This document shows positions 41,900 through 50,754 of a stretch of 64,000 bases of DNA, one piece after another. How positions within the stretch are numbered: position 1 is the stretch's first letter; every line of letters starts with the position of its first letter. The stretch covers positions 1-64,000 of the forward strand of contig JAFGPC010000122.1 in assembly GCA_016926155.1 (NCBI GenBank), given 5' to 3'. Below the pieces are notes generated by a model that saw nothing but the letters and a program-made list of their open reading frames with translations, made no database searches and was not told where the DNA came from. A program made the position numbers and the translations under genes. The stretch comes from Sedimentisphaerales bacterium (GTDB lineage Bacteria; Planctomycetota; Phycisphaerae; Sedimentisphaerales; Anaerohalosphaeraceae).

Positions 41900-42483
41900 A
41901 CAGGCAGGATACCCAAAGTGTGGTTCTTGTGGGAGTAGGCGGGCAGGGAATTTTGCTGGCAAGCGAAATCGTCGCCCAGACCGCAATGAAGGCTGGGTAT
42001 GATGTGAAAACCAATGAAGTGCACGGCATGGCCCAGAGAGGCGGTTCCGTGATTGCCCAGATTCGATACGGCAGTCAGGTCAACAGCCCTCTGGTAGCCA
42101 AAGGGACCGCGCGGGTACTGGGGGCCCTAGAGCGGATTGAAGCCTTGCGGTATGCCGATTATCTGACACCGGGAGGACTGGTTGTGGTCAATTCTCAGGC
42201 CATCACCCCCGTCACGGTATCAATGGGAGCCGCCACATACCCGGATAACGCCGAAGACATGCTACAGGACCAGTTTGAAAACCTGATTTATTTTGACGCA
42301 GCCCAAAAGGCTATTGAACTAGGCAATATCCGAGTTGCAAATGTGGTCCTATTAGGGGTACTCTCCACAGGACTGGATCTTCCGGCGGAAACTTGGCGGA
42401 AATCGATTGCCACCTGCGTGAAATCAACCTATCAGGAATTAAATCTGAAGGCGTTTGAAGAAGGGAGGAATATGGCGGCATGA
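41896..42483 (+). CDS. iorB: Indolepyruvate ferredoxin oxidoreductase, beta subunit
   Basis: A 195-residue gamma-type domain subunit of the 2-oxoacid oxidoreductase family. VVLVGVGGQGILLASEIVAQTAMKAG at the N-terminus binds CoA or supports the subunit interface, and NEVHGMAQRGGSVIAQIRYG is the family signature. It forms the enzyme with IorA. Its start and stop both overlap neighbouring genes (ATGA junctions), so iorA, iorB and paaK are coupled in translation. Confidence 0.94.
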   Translation: MNRQDTQSVVLVGVGGQGILLASEIVAQTAMKAGYDVKTNEVHGMAQRGGSVIAQIRYGSQVNSPLVAKGTARVLGALERIEALRYADYLTPGGLVVVNSQAITPVTVSMGAATYPDNAEDMLQDQFENLIYFDAAQKAIELGNIRVANVVLLGVLSTGLDLPAETWRKSIATCVKSTYQELNLKAFEEGRNMAA

Positions 42484-43772
42484 ATACAGGTGAATACTTC
42501 CAGGAATCTTTGGAAACAATCTCTCCCAATGCCCTTCAGGCGATGCAGTCCGAACGTTTGCGAAACATTGTGAGGCATGTGTATGAACAAAATGAAGTCA
42601 TGCGAAACCAGATACAGCAGCGAGGAATCGATCCTGAAAATATTCAGTCTGTTGAAGACATTTCCGCCCTTCCCCTGATGAACAAAGACCTGTTTCGTCA
42701 GTGCTATCCACTGGGTTTATGTTGTACTGCACCAAGCCAATTGGTGGAGATGCATATGTCCAGCGGATCTACAGGCACACCGGTTGTCATGCCCTATACA
42801 ACAGCCGACTTGGAACAATGGGCTGAATGTATGGCCCGCTGTTATCGAATGGCCGGAGCACGGCCGGGCGACCCTATACAGATCACCCCTTCTTTCGGAT
42901 TGTTTAACGGCGGATTTGGAATGTATCACGGGGCGCGTGCTGCCGGATTATTCATTATTCCCACTGGAGCGGGAAATACGCCACGACAGATCAAATTGGC
43001 AAAAGATTTCGGTACCCGGATTTTAACCGGCGTCGTCAGTTATGGAATCCGGGTGATGGAGGTAATGCAGGAAATGCACGAACAATTACCCTCCCTGAAG
43101 ATCGGAATCTTCGGGGCCGAGGTCTTTTCCGACTCCATGAAAAAGAAAATCACGAACGGTCTGTGCGTAGAGGTTTTTGATATTTACGGCATGACGGAAA
43201 CCGGCGGTGTCGGGACTCTCGGGATGGACTGCAAGGCCCATAATGGGATCCATATCTGGGAAGATCACTATTTCGTAGAAATCCTGAAACCCGGCAGTGA
43301 AGAGCCCATACCAGACGGTCAACAGGGGGAATTAGTGGTCACCTCTTTGACTCGCCAGGCACTTCCTGTCATCCGCTTTCGTACGGGAGATCTGACCTGT
43401 ATTCTCAGCCGAAAAACCTGTGATTGTGGCCGGACACATGTACGCGTGGCTCCCATTACCGGCCGCGTAGACGATATGCTGATTGTAAAGGGTGTGAACT
43501 TCTTCCCCAAACAGATCGAACAGGCTTTGATGCAGATTCCCGGAATCGGGACCAATTACCAGATTATTATCGAGGAGATCGAAGGGATTCAGGAGGTAAC
43601 CGTCAACGTGGAAGCCGAGTCCTCTGTGACAGGATTTATGGTCGAAAAGGTTCTTAAAGAAGCCCTTGGATTCAGCCCCAAAGGTGATGTTTACCCCATT
43701 GGAAAGCTACCGAGGCAACCAGGCAAAGCCCAGCGGGTTTTCTACAGGGCCAAGGATGGTACGCTTCGGTAA
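42480..43772 (+). CDS. paaK: Phenylacetate-CoA ligase family protein
   Basis: A 430-residue adenylate-forming ligase that activates phenylacetate or related arylacetates to the CoA thioester with ATP. The P-loop-like MHMSSGSTGTPVVMPYT, the DIYGMTETGG core and the C-terminal RTHVRVAPITGRVDDMLIVKGVNFFPKQIE with KLPRQPGKAQRVF are characteristic. Paired with IorAB it can feed arylacetyl-CoA into the reverse reaction, giving aryl-2-oxoacids for aromatic amino acid synthesis, or can recover the acid made by the forward route. It overlaps iorB by 4 bases. Confidence 0.9.
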   Translation: MNTGEYFQESLETISPNALQAMQSERLRNIVRHVYEQNEVMRNQIQQRGIDPENIQSVEDISALPLMNKDLFRQCYPLGLCCTAPSQLVEMHMSSGSTGTPVVMPYTTADLEQWAECMARCYRMAGARPGDPIQITPSFGLFNGGFGMYHGARAAGLFIIPTGAGNTPRQIKLAKDFGTRILTGVVSYGIRVMEVMQEMHEQLPSLKIGIFGAEVFSDSMKKKITNGLCVEVFDIYGMTETGGVGTLGMDCKAHNGIHIWEDHYFVEILKPGSEEPIPDGQQGELVVTSLTRQALPVIRFRTGDLTCILSRKTCDCGRTHVRVAPITGRVDDMLIVKGVNFFPKQIEQALMQIPGIGTNYQIIIEEIEGIQEVTVNVEAESSVTGFMVEKVLKEALGFSPKGDVYPIGKLPRQPGKAQRVFYRAKDGTLR

Positions 43773-43851
43773 AACACTAACAATTGAATAAAAATAAACC
43801 AAAAAGTTGTATTTATTCATGAATCCTTTATAATTGATATTTCTATATACA

Positions 43852-43879
43852 GAAACGTTTCCGCATGTATCTTTATAAT
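43852..43879 (+). promoter_or_regulatory. Candidate promoter with LacI-type palindrome upstream of dctP
   Basis: A perfect palindrome GAAACGTTTC (43852-43861) lies 12 bases upstream of a TATAAT (43874-43879), 30 bases before the dctP ATG. The palindrome resembles LacI-family operators and would cover the -35 region, which itself is weak. It suggests that the transporter genes can be controlled apart from iorAB-paaK. Confidence 0.35.
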
Positions 43880-43908
43880 GCACAGGCCTTTTTTGAAAGG
43901 ATGAACAA

Positions 43909-44940
43909 ATGAAAAACGCCATTCCATTGTTTTTGTCGGCCCTTTTCATTGCTTTTCTGCCGGCATGCAAAAAATCACAACCGACAGGCCAGCAACCCCA
44001 AACGGAAGTTATCAAGCTAACCTATGCCAACTTCCCTCCTGCTTCCACCTTCCCCTGTGTGCAGATGGAACGCTGGAAGGAAGAGGTGGAAAAACGCACC
44101 AAGGGACAAGTAGAAATCCAGACTTTTCCCGGAGGAACACTGCTGGAAGCCAAAGACATGATGGACGGGATCATCAATAATCAGGCGGACATTGGCTGTC
44201 TGTGTATGGCTTATCAACCGGGACGTTTTCTTCTTACCAACGCCACATCCTTGCCGCTGAAAATTCCCAATTCCAAAGTTGGAAGCCGGGTCTTGTGGGA
44301 ACTCTATAATAACTACAAACCCGAATCGTTCTCTCAGGTGAAAGTGCTGACCATGTTTACAACCGCCCCCTCCAACATCATGTCGAAAAAAGCAATTCGC
44401 ACTCTGAAGGACATCCAGGGATTGGACCTTCGCGCTTCGGGCGGAGCGGCCCAAATCCTGAAGGCCTGGGGAGCAAATCAAGTGGGTATGCCAATGTCTG
44501 CGACACCCGAAGCACTACAAAAAGGAGTGGTCCAGGGATTATTTTCCTCCGTCGAAGTCATGAAAGATTTTAACTATGCGGAAATGTGTAAATACGTTAC
44601 GATGACTGATACTGTAATCTATCCATTTGCGGTCGTTATGAATCAGAAGAAATGGGATGCCTTGCCGGATTCCGTAAAGCAGGTAATGGATGAATTGGCA
44701 CTGGAGCAGGCAGTATGGACCGGGGAATACATGGACCAGCACGCCCGGGATGCGCTCGAATGGTCAAAGAAAACGTATCAAGTGGAAGTCATTGAATTAA
44801 CCCCTCAGCAAAAAGAAGAATGGAATAAACTCTTGGCGCCGATCATGAATGAGTGGATCGCACAAGCAGAAGAAAAAGCATTACCCGCAAAAGAAATTGT
44901 GCAGAACCTGCAAACTCTGATTCAAAACCATTCTCAATAA
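43909..44940 (+). CDS. dctP: TRAP transporter substrate-binding lipoprotein (DctP)
   Basis: A 343-residue extracytoplasmic solute-binding protein with a lipoprotein signal (FLPAC, Cys21). The mature part has the DctP pattern: WKEEVEKRTKGQVEIQTFPGG, ADIGCLCMAYQPGRF and, centrally, LDLRASGGAAQILKAWGANQVGMPMSATPEALQKGVVQG, with the conserved Arg that salt-bridges the carboxylate of the ligand. TRAP systems take up organic acids using Na+ or H+ gradients. Placement directly after iorAB-paaK suggests arylacetate or aryl-oxoacid ligands, but that is context only. The dctQ gene follows by 11 bases. Confidence 0.92.
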   Translation: MKNAIPLFLSALFIAFLPACKKSQPTGQQPQTEVIKLTYANFPPASTFPCVQMERWKEEVEKRTKGQVEIQTFPGGTLLEAKDMMDGIINNQADIGCLCMAYQPGRFLLTNATSLPLKIPNSKVGSRVLWELYNNYKPESFSQVKVLTMFTTAPSNIMSKKAIRTLKDIQGLDLRASGGAAQILKAWGANQVGMPMSATPEALQKGVVQGLFSSVEVMKDFNYAEMCKYVTMTDTVIYPFAVVMNQKKWDALPDSVKQVMDELALEQAVWTGEYMDQHARDALEWSKKTYQVEVIELTPQQKEEWNKLLAPIMNEWIAQAEEKALPAKEIVQNLQTLIQNHSQ

Positions 44941-44951
44941 GATCATAAACC

Positions 44952-45449
44952 ATGCGAATTGAGTCGTTATCCAGAATTGAGCTTTTTTTGCAGAAAGCCC
45001 TGATGGCCGTGTCGGCCTTCTTCCTGCTGGCCATGGTCGGAATTACCTGTGCGGATATCCTGCTTCGACTGTTTTACCAACCGCTTCCCGGTGTGTTTGA
45101 ACTGATGGGACTGTCCGGCGCACTGGTAGCGGCTTGTGCGCTGGGATACACCCAGCGAAAAAAAGACCATCTAGCCGTGGATATTCTGACTAATATGTTT
45201 CCCATGCCGATTCAAAAAGGTCTGGATATTTTCAACCGAGCTATTTGTATGCTGTTCTGCGCCGCCGCTGCCTGGCAAATCGCCAAACTGGCCACGACCC
45301 TGATGAAAATGGGAGAATTGACTGAAACACTGCGAATTATCTATTACCCTTTTACATATGGGGTGGCGGCCGGTTTCGGATTGCTTACTTTTGTGTTCTT
45401 TATTGAACTGCTGAAAACCCTATCCGGCTACCCAGAGGAATCCCCATGA
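44952..45449 (+). CDS. dctQ: TRAP transporter small permease (DctQ)
   Basis: A 165-residue, four-helix membrane protein of the DctQ family. After the first helix come DILLRLFYQPLPGVFELMGLSGALVAACALGYTQRKKDHLAVDIL, the usual signature with the charged turn, and two further helices. It pairs with DctM. The stop overlaps the dctM start (ATGA). Confidence 0.92.
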   Translation: MRIESLSRIELFLQKALMAVSAFFLLAMVGITCADILLRLFYQPLPGVFELMGLSGALVAACALGYTQRKKDHLAVDILTNMFPMPIQKGLDIFNRAICMLFCAAAAWQIAKLATTLMKMGELTETLRIIYYPFTYGVAAGFGLLTFVFFIELLKTLSGYPEESP

Positions 45450-46753
45450 GTATAACCGCCGTAGGTATTCTTGGAATTATAGTCTTGATACTGGTGCTGT
45501 TTCTTCTCGGTACGCCGGTAGGATTTGCGATGGCAATTGTCGGTTTTGTGGGATTTGCGTATGTCGTTTCCCCAGAAGCCGCCCTGAGCATGATTGGAAC
45601 GGCTTTATGGACCACCTTTTCCAAATATGGGCTAACGGTTATCCCTTTGTTTATCTTCATGGGACAAATTGCCTTTCATTCCGGCATCAATAAAAATCTG
45701 TATCGGGCGGCATATAGCTGGATCGGTCATATCCGAGGAGGTATCGCGATCGCGACTGTGATGGCCTGCTCAGCATTCGCAGCGATCTGCGGCTCCAACA
45801 CCGCTACTGCTGCCACGATGGCTACTGTGGCTTTACCGGAGATGAAAAAATACAATTACCATCCGCGACTGAGCATCGGAGCAATCGCTACCGGCTCTAC
45901 TCTAGGTGTGGTGATTCCTCCCAGTGTCGTACTTATCATTATTGGTTTATCGACTGAGCAATCCATCGCCAAGCTATTTTACGGCGGAATTGGTGCAGGT
46001 GTTGTTCTGACACTGCTGCTGATGTTAACCGTCTATATTCTGTGCCGGATCTTTCCTCAATGGGGCCCCTTAGGTTCCAGGGTTTGTTTGCGAGAGAAAT
46101 TCCTGTCGCTGAAAGGCGCATTTGAGATGGTGCTACTGTTTCTTCTGGTTATCTTAGGATTGTATTTCGGAATCTTTACACCAACCGAGGCAGGGGCGGC
46201 TGGGGCCTTTCTGGCTATTGTCATCGGATTGCTGCAGAAAAAACTGTCCTGGAAGGGATTTCTCGACTCTATTAAAGATACCCTGAAAGCTTCCTGTATG
46301 GTCATTACCATTGTGGCTGGGGCCATCATTTTTGGTAAATTTCTGGCCGTTACCCGCATTCCCTATGAAATCGCTGACACAGTGGCCTCTTTGCCGGTTC
46401 CGAAAACCATGATTCTACTAATGATATTTATGTTTTTCATCATTGGCGGAGCTGTGATGGATGCCCTGGCACTGTTGATGATCAGCATTCCCATTTTCTT
46501 TCCGGTCGCGACCAGTCTGGGATACGATCCTTTATGGTTTTCCGTTACAATTACTGTCATCACCACGCTGGGAGCCATCACCCCCCCTGTGGGTGCTACG
46601 ACTTATGTAGTAGGAGCTATGGCAAAAGATGTTCCTTTAAAAGAAGTTTTTAAAGGAGTTATGTACTTCATTCCGGCCTACTTCCTGTGCATCTTTCTGC
46701 TAATGCTCTTCCCGCAGATTATTACCTTTTTACCGGCTCTTTTGAGGCATTAA
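45446..46753 (+). CDS. dctM: TRAP transporter large permease (DctM)
   Basis: A 435-residue polytopic protein of the DctM family. It has typical scoop-like repeats: FLLGTPVGFAMAIVGFVGF, FMGQIAFHSGI, CSAFAAICGSNTATAATMATVALPEMKKYNYHPRLS, GTLGVVIPPSVVLI-like STLGVVIPPSVVLIIIG, and GAITPPVGATTYVVGAMAKDVPLKEVFKG near the end. It is the ion-coupled translocation subunit and the last gene of the ior-paaK-dct unit. No clear terminator stem follows. Confidence 0.94.
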   Translation: MSITAVGILGIIVLILVLFLLGTPVGFAMAIVGFVGFAYVVSPEAALSMIGTALWTTFSKYGLTVIPLFIFMGQIAFHSGINKNLYRAAYSWIGHIRGGIAIATVMACSAFAAICGSNTATAATMATVALPEMKKYNYHPRLSIGAIATGSTLGVVIPPSVVLIIIGLSTEQSIAKLFYGGIGAGVVLTLLLMLTVYILCRIFPQWGPLGSRVCLREKFLSLKGAFEMVLLFLLVILGLYFGIFTPTEAGAAGAFLAIVIGLLQKKLSWKGFLDSIKDTLKASCMVITIVAGAIIFGKFLAVTRIPYEIADTVASLPVPKTMILLMIFMFFIIGGAVMDALALLMISIPIFFPVATSLGYDPLWFSVTITVITTLGAITPPVGATTYVVGAMAKDVPLKEVFKGVMYFIPAYFLCIFLLMLFPQIITFLPALLRH

Positions 46754-47314
46754 TCTTTCCCTCTCTTACAAATAAGTTCTCCGGGAGCTATTTGATCATA
46801 TCCTTAGAGTTGCAAGCTGAGGAGAACAAATGCGAGCCGTAAAGTACAATAATTTATAGCACCGGCTATTCAAACGCGTAGAGTACATACATTTTTTTTT
46901 TACCGTAAGCTCTTTTATAGCACAGGATTATAAAAGCAACCGGACGAATGGCATTGTCGAATTTTTACTGATTTGTTATTATCCTCCAACTATGAATAAG
47001 AAATTATATCTCACATGGGTAAGTTGTATAGCCTACAGCCAGTCACGAACCTGTATTTTCTCCACAGCATGGCGCAGCATGGGATCGACTTTCGTAAGCA
47101 CCTTGCTGGTCAAAGCCGGGAATGAATGCTCTCATACCAATATCTCCGACAAAATCCATAGAATACGCCAAATCTTTACGCAAATGCAACAAGTCCCCAA
47201 GGTGGCTCGATCAATATTTATAGTTGCACGAATTCCACTAAGCGGGTATTGTGAAGGCTCACAAGGTGAAGGGATGAGCGAATGGGCATGTCGTAAACAG
47301 ACAAGGAGAATTCT
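46754..47314. other. Intergenic region, possibly with decayed coding DNA
   Basis: A 561-base gap. On the minus strand between about 47215 and 47030, two frames each carry protein-like stretches, one with LRKDLAYSMDFVGDIGMRAF and another ending VDPMLRHAVEKIQVRDWL then a stop. This looks like a gene fragment broken by a frameshift, but I cannot name the family. A plus-strand frame over the same bases (46992-47318) looks non-coding. An A/T stretch near 46890 precedes it. Confidence 0.35.
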
Positions 47315-48763
47315 ATGAGTACGGATATGTCGCGGAGGACGTTTTTACAGGCAACGGGGACAGGATGTGCGTTATGTATGAGTGGACTACAATCTTTGCC
47401 GTGTCTTGCGGCGACAGGCAACCCCCTTATCAGTCCCGGCTGCCGCAGATCGAAAGTCAAGGTAGCACGAGTGTATATGGGAGTGCCACAGGGCTGGGCA
47501 TGGCCGCGGCCTGACTTGGATGCTGCGAAGGAAATCAGATTTTACAATGGTAAATTCGCCGAGATGAAATCAGACTTCGTTGACGTGGACTTCGTAATCA
47601 ACGAACTGGTTTCAACAGCGGACCATGCGGCGTCGCTGGCAACGAAGGCGACGGATGTTGATGGAGTGCTGGTAATACACTTATCGATGGGCGCTGAACA
47701 GGTCCTGCCGGCCATACTAGGATGGGGTAAGCCTACGGTTGTTTTCGCCGTGCCGTACTCGGGGCATCAGTGGTCGGGCTTTGGTGCGTTGCAGAACCAG
47801 CCGCTGGGGGCCAAGTTTGAAGCGTTGTTGACCAGCGACTATAGGCAGCTTGCTTTGGCAATTCGGCCATTTCGCGCTATTCACCACCTCCGCGAGGCAA
47901 AGATTCTCAATATTACCACCCGGCCGATCGGCAAGTACGGGGAGGACGTCAAGGCCAAGTTCGGTACGGAAATCAAGGCGATCGACCTGAAGCAGACGAT
48001 GGACGCGGTCAATGCTATCTCTCAGGCTGAGGCACAGGCTGAGGCTAACCGCTGGATCGCCGGTGCCGAGAAGGTGGTCGAACCGAGCAAGGATGAGATA
48101 TTCAAGTCATGCCGCCTGGCACTGGCATTCGAGCGGCTGCTGGCGGAGGAGGATGCGACAGTACTGACGGCCGACTGCTATGGGACAATGTATAAATCGT
48201 TATGTCTGGCGTACGCATTTCCGTGTATCGGCTTCACGCGGCTGAACGACCTGGGATTTGGCGGTATCTGTGAATCAGACCTTTCTTGTGCAATGACGCA
48301 TATAATCTTCCAGGGTCTGTCGGGCCGGCCTGGTTTCATCAGTGATCCAACCGTGGATGAGTCCGGTAACAGCATCATTCTCGCCCACTGCCTTGGAACG
48401 CGGAAGATGGATGGACCGGATGGTGAGACAGCCCCGTATAAGTTGCGGAGCGTGATGGAGCGACAGGCCGGGGCCGTCCCCCAAGTCCAAATGCGAAAAG
48501 GACAGAAAGTCACACAGGGAATTCTCGTGGGCCTGGATCAGATGCCCTACTTTACGGGCGAGATTGTCGACGCACCAGTGGGGCTTGAGGTCGACCGCGG
48601 TTGCCGTACCAAGATTCGCGTCCGTGTAGACGGCAATGTAACCCGGCTATGGAAGAACTGGTCGGCAGGTCTGCATCGCCAAACGGTTTATGGCGACATC
48701 ACCAAGGAATTAGGCTTCTTCGCACGCTTCACAGGAATCAAGCTGACCAATGAGGCGACATAG
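47315..48763 (+). CDS. Tat-exported sugar-isomerase-fold protein (L-fucose/L-arabinose isomerase-like)
   Basis: A 482-residue protein with a twin-arginine signal (MSRRTFLQATGTGCALCMSG). The remainder resembles the L-fucose/L-arabinose isomerase fold: an N-terminal Rossmann-like part (KVKVARVYMGVPQGWAWP...VDGVLVIHLSMGAEQVLP), a middle part with ADCYGTMYKSLCLAYAFPCIGFTRLNDLGFGGICESDLSCAMT, the region that holds the metal-binding Glu and Asp in the isomerases, and a beta-rich C-terminal domain. Export through Tat argues against a simple cytosolic isomerase. Similar Tat-tagged relatives are common in planctomycetes with unknown substrate. AAGGAG precedes the ATG. It is isolated among decayed genes. 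Confidence 0.75.
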   Translation: MSTDMSRRTFLQATGTGCALCMSGLQSLPCLAATGNPLISPGCRRSKVKVARVYMGVPQGWAWPRPDLDAAKEIRFYNGKFAEMKSDFVDVDFVINELVSTADHAASLATKATDVDGVLVIHLSMGAEQVLPAILGWGKPTVVFAVPYSGHQWSGFGALQNQPLGAKFEALLTSDYRQLALAIRPFRAIHHLREAKILNITTRPIGKYGEDVKAKFGTEIKAIDLKQTMDAVNAISQAEAQAEANRWIAGAEKVVEPSKDEIFKSCRLALAFERLLAEEDATVLTADCYGTMYKSLCLAYAFPCIGFTRLNDLGFGGICESDLSCAMTHIIFQGLSGRPGFISDPTVDESGNSIILAHCLGTRKMDGPDGETAPYKLRSVMERQAGAVPQVQMRKGQKVTQGILVGLDQMPYFTGEIVDAPVGLEVDRGCRTKIRVRVDGNVTRLWKNWSAGLHRQTVYGDITKELGFFARFTGIKLTNEAT

Positions 48764-48875
48764 AGCGACAGTGTAGAGGTTGGAATCATCCCAACCACAT
48801 TATAAACCAAAAAGATGTCTGGCTCTTTATATGTCCATTGAATACTCTATGAAGTCAGACCTGTTAAATCAAAAT

Positions 48876-49268
48876 TTAACTTGATCGGTTCGTTCCTTTA
48901 TTTGGGTTTTCGCAGTTGATTCTATTCGTCTTATACCTGCATCCCATCAAACTGTGTAACGAGATATCCATCTTGACTTTGCTGCCCAGTTGGAACTTAC
49001 AACCCTGGCTTCTAACCGATTCCGTGGACATATTAGATCCATCCCATGATTCGTGCGAATTGGCGCGAACAGGTCTTCGCATCCTGATTAGATCGGTTTG
49101 TTCTTCGGCCAGATCGATCAGCGGTTTCCACGACAGATCATTGTAAATGTTAAATGGGTCGTTGTCCGAAGGATCCATCCTGAATTCACCGATTTCGTAA
49201 AAATTCACCGCGGGGCGGTCCGCAGGCTTGCCATCCAAGAAGGCCAGAAGCCGCTGGTATCGGTTCAT
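48876..49268 (-). pseudogene. Truncated uroporphyrinogen-decarboxylase-like gene (5' fragment)
   Basis: The start is intact: the ATG at 49268 overlaps the stop of the AGE-epimerase gene (ATGA). The first 70 or so residues (MNRYQRLLAFLDGKPADRPAVNF then EIGEFRMDPSD and WKPLIDLAEEQTDLIRMRRPV) match the N-terminus of the URO-D/MtaA-like family. Members of about 350 residues are usual; here similarity fades by about residue 90 and the frame ends at 130. The missing part includes most of the barrel, so it cannot be active. In this family non-haem members often act as corrinoid or demethylation enzymes. Confidence 0.7.
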
Positions 49269-50473
49269 AAATGTTTCGCCTTTGTAACTTCTTCCAGGAG
49301 TTTCCAGCAGTACAACTGCATTCTGGGCAGGTGGAAGGGACCTTTCCATTGATTGCCTTTCAAACGGCTGGAAACACTTCCATCACGATGGAGATAACCG
49401 TACCACTCGCCGTATTCCGGATCAGGGAAATAGGCGTACACCCAGTCGTGCACCTGTTTGAACATGGCCAGATATTTATCATCCCCGGTCAGGAAATGAG
49501 CTAAAAGCGAGGCGATCATCGTTTCGTTGTGGGGCCACCAGAACTTCATGTCATGCCAGTACTCACTGCAAGAAAGCCCTTTGACATCCGTATAGTAAAG
49601 GATACCGCCGTACTTTTTGTCCCATCCGCGTTCCCACATCCAGTCCAGAATAGTCAGGCCCATCCGACGGAGGTGGTCGTCATTACCGCGAATCACCGCT
49701 TCGTGAAGAATAAACCACGCCACTTCGATGGCATGGCCGGGAGTGAGCGTTCTTCCTTCCATGGTGTCGATCAGTATGCCGTTAGGACCTACCGTTTCCA
49801 AGACAGCTTCATACTGGTGGTTCATAAAATCCGCCTCAATTTCGGCGATACTGTAATCGATCCATTTCTGACAGAGGGAACTGTCCACCGCTTCCCGGAG
49901 CACCTGCGTAGTGGATATGACTATCATGGGCATGGACAGTCCTTTCATGGGACGGGTCGTGCTGTCAAATTTCGGCTCGATCATTCCGGGTATCGTATAA
50001 TAATCCATCATCCGACGAAAGAGAGCCATTGCCCGGTCGGCCAGGGTAGAATCGTTCTTCACGCGCGACAGCGAAGCCATAGCCATCACAGCGAATGCCT
50101 CGGAGAATACATACCTTCTCATCCTCAGGGGGCGACCCTTGCGATCGACGGAAAAGTACATCTTGCCGTTCTCCGCAAAGCCATGCTCGAGAATAAACTT
50201 CATGCCATGCTCGGCCAATTCGAGCCATTCTTGTTTCGCTTCAACGCGTAGACACAACTCGGACAACAGCCATACGAATCTACCGTGAAGCCAGAGATAC
50301 TTGTCGGTGCTCAACAAGGTTCCGTCCCTGTCCAAGGCAAATGTGAATCCGCCGCATTCACGGTCGACACAGTGGTCGATCCAGAACGGCAGGGTGTCTG
50401 TTAGTAAACCATCGCGGAAAACAGCGATAAAGTGGTCTGTTTGGGTCTGATCGAGTTTCGAAGTCAGTTTCAT
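49265..50473 (-). CDS. AGE-family epimerase/isomerase
   Basis: A 402-residue (alpha/alpha)6-barrel protein of the N-acylglucosamine 2-epimerase superfamily. Landmarks are GGFTFALDRDGTLLSTDKYLWLHGRFVWLLSEL, RRYVFSEAFAVMAMASLSRV, EGRTLTPGHAIEVAWFILHEA with the catalytic His region, and YWHDMKFWWPHNETMIASLLAH, followed by the second catalytic His region around GPFHLPRMQL. Substrates include N-acetylmannosamine, mannose and cellobiose; here it is unknown. The ATG at 50473 has GGAG 8 bases upstream; codons further upstream belong to inserted fragments. It sits between two truncated URO-D-like genes. Confidence 0.88.
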   Translation of the reverse strand: MKLTSKLDQTQTDHFIAVFRDGLLTDTLPFWIDHCVDRECGGFTFALDRDGTLLSTDKYLWLHGRFVWLLSELCLRVEAKQEWLELAEHGMKFILEHGFAENGKMYFSVDRKGRPLRMRRYVFSEAFAVMAMASLSRVKNDSTLADRAMALFRRMMDYYTIPGMIEPKFDSTTRPMKGLSMPMIVISTTQVLREAVDSSLCQKWIDYSIAEIEADFMNHQYEAVLETVGPNGILIDTMEGRTLTPGHAIEVAWFILHEAVIRGNDDHLRRMGLTILDWMWERGWDKKYGGILYYTDVKGLSCSEYWHDMKFWWPHNETMIASLLAHFLTGDDKYLAMFKQVHDWVYAYFPDPEYGEWYGYLHRDGSVSSRLKGNQWKGPFHLPRMQLYCWKLLEEVTKAKHL

Positions 50474-50562
50474 TCGGTTTCTCCGTATAAATTGTTCTTC
50501 CCCTTCTAGGAAGTCTTCTGTGGGCAGCATAGTCGTCTGAGAAAGCAATGTTAAGTTTTTCT

Positions 50563-50754
50563 TTACAATTCTTTTATAGGAGTCCTCATCTCGGATCGTC
50601 TCGTTGTTTCGATAAGTACCTGAATATTCTCGGCGGGTGTCTCCGGCGCGAGTCTGCATCCTGAACTGGGCACAAATCTGGTTTTGCCATACTCTTTGAC
50701 CTTATTGAGGATCCTCAGGGCCTCGCGTTCGACATCCTGCGGCGTTCCCCCTTT
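50563..50754 (-). pseudogene. Uroporphyrinogen-decarboxylase-like gene, 3' fragment
   Basis: The last 63 codons before a stop at 50563 read GGTPQDVEREALRILNKVKEY, SSGCRLAPETPAENIQVLIE and TTRR. This is the C-terminal pattern of URO-D-like proteins (GTP-x-x-V-E...GCR-x-x-P-x-TP-x-EN-x-x-x-x-I). In the same frame the upstream codons switch abruptly to an IS21 transposase fragment, so the 5' part was lost. It lies 90 bases before the AGE gene on the same strand. Before decay, the unit was probably URO-D-like, AGE, URO-D-like. Confidence 0.65.

Noticed and set aside
4691-47245. Shared 13-mer CCACTAAGCGGGT at about 4693 and 47232 as a dispersed repeat
   Set aside because: Tens of chance 13-base matches are expected in 64 kb, the flanks do not match, and no third copy was noticed.
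46992-47318. 108-codon plus-strand open frame as a gene
   Set aside because: No ribosome binding site, Ser/Cys/Arg-rich random composition, and it overlaps the start region of the well-supported gene at 47315; the minus strand carries the more protein-like signal.
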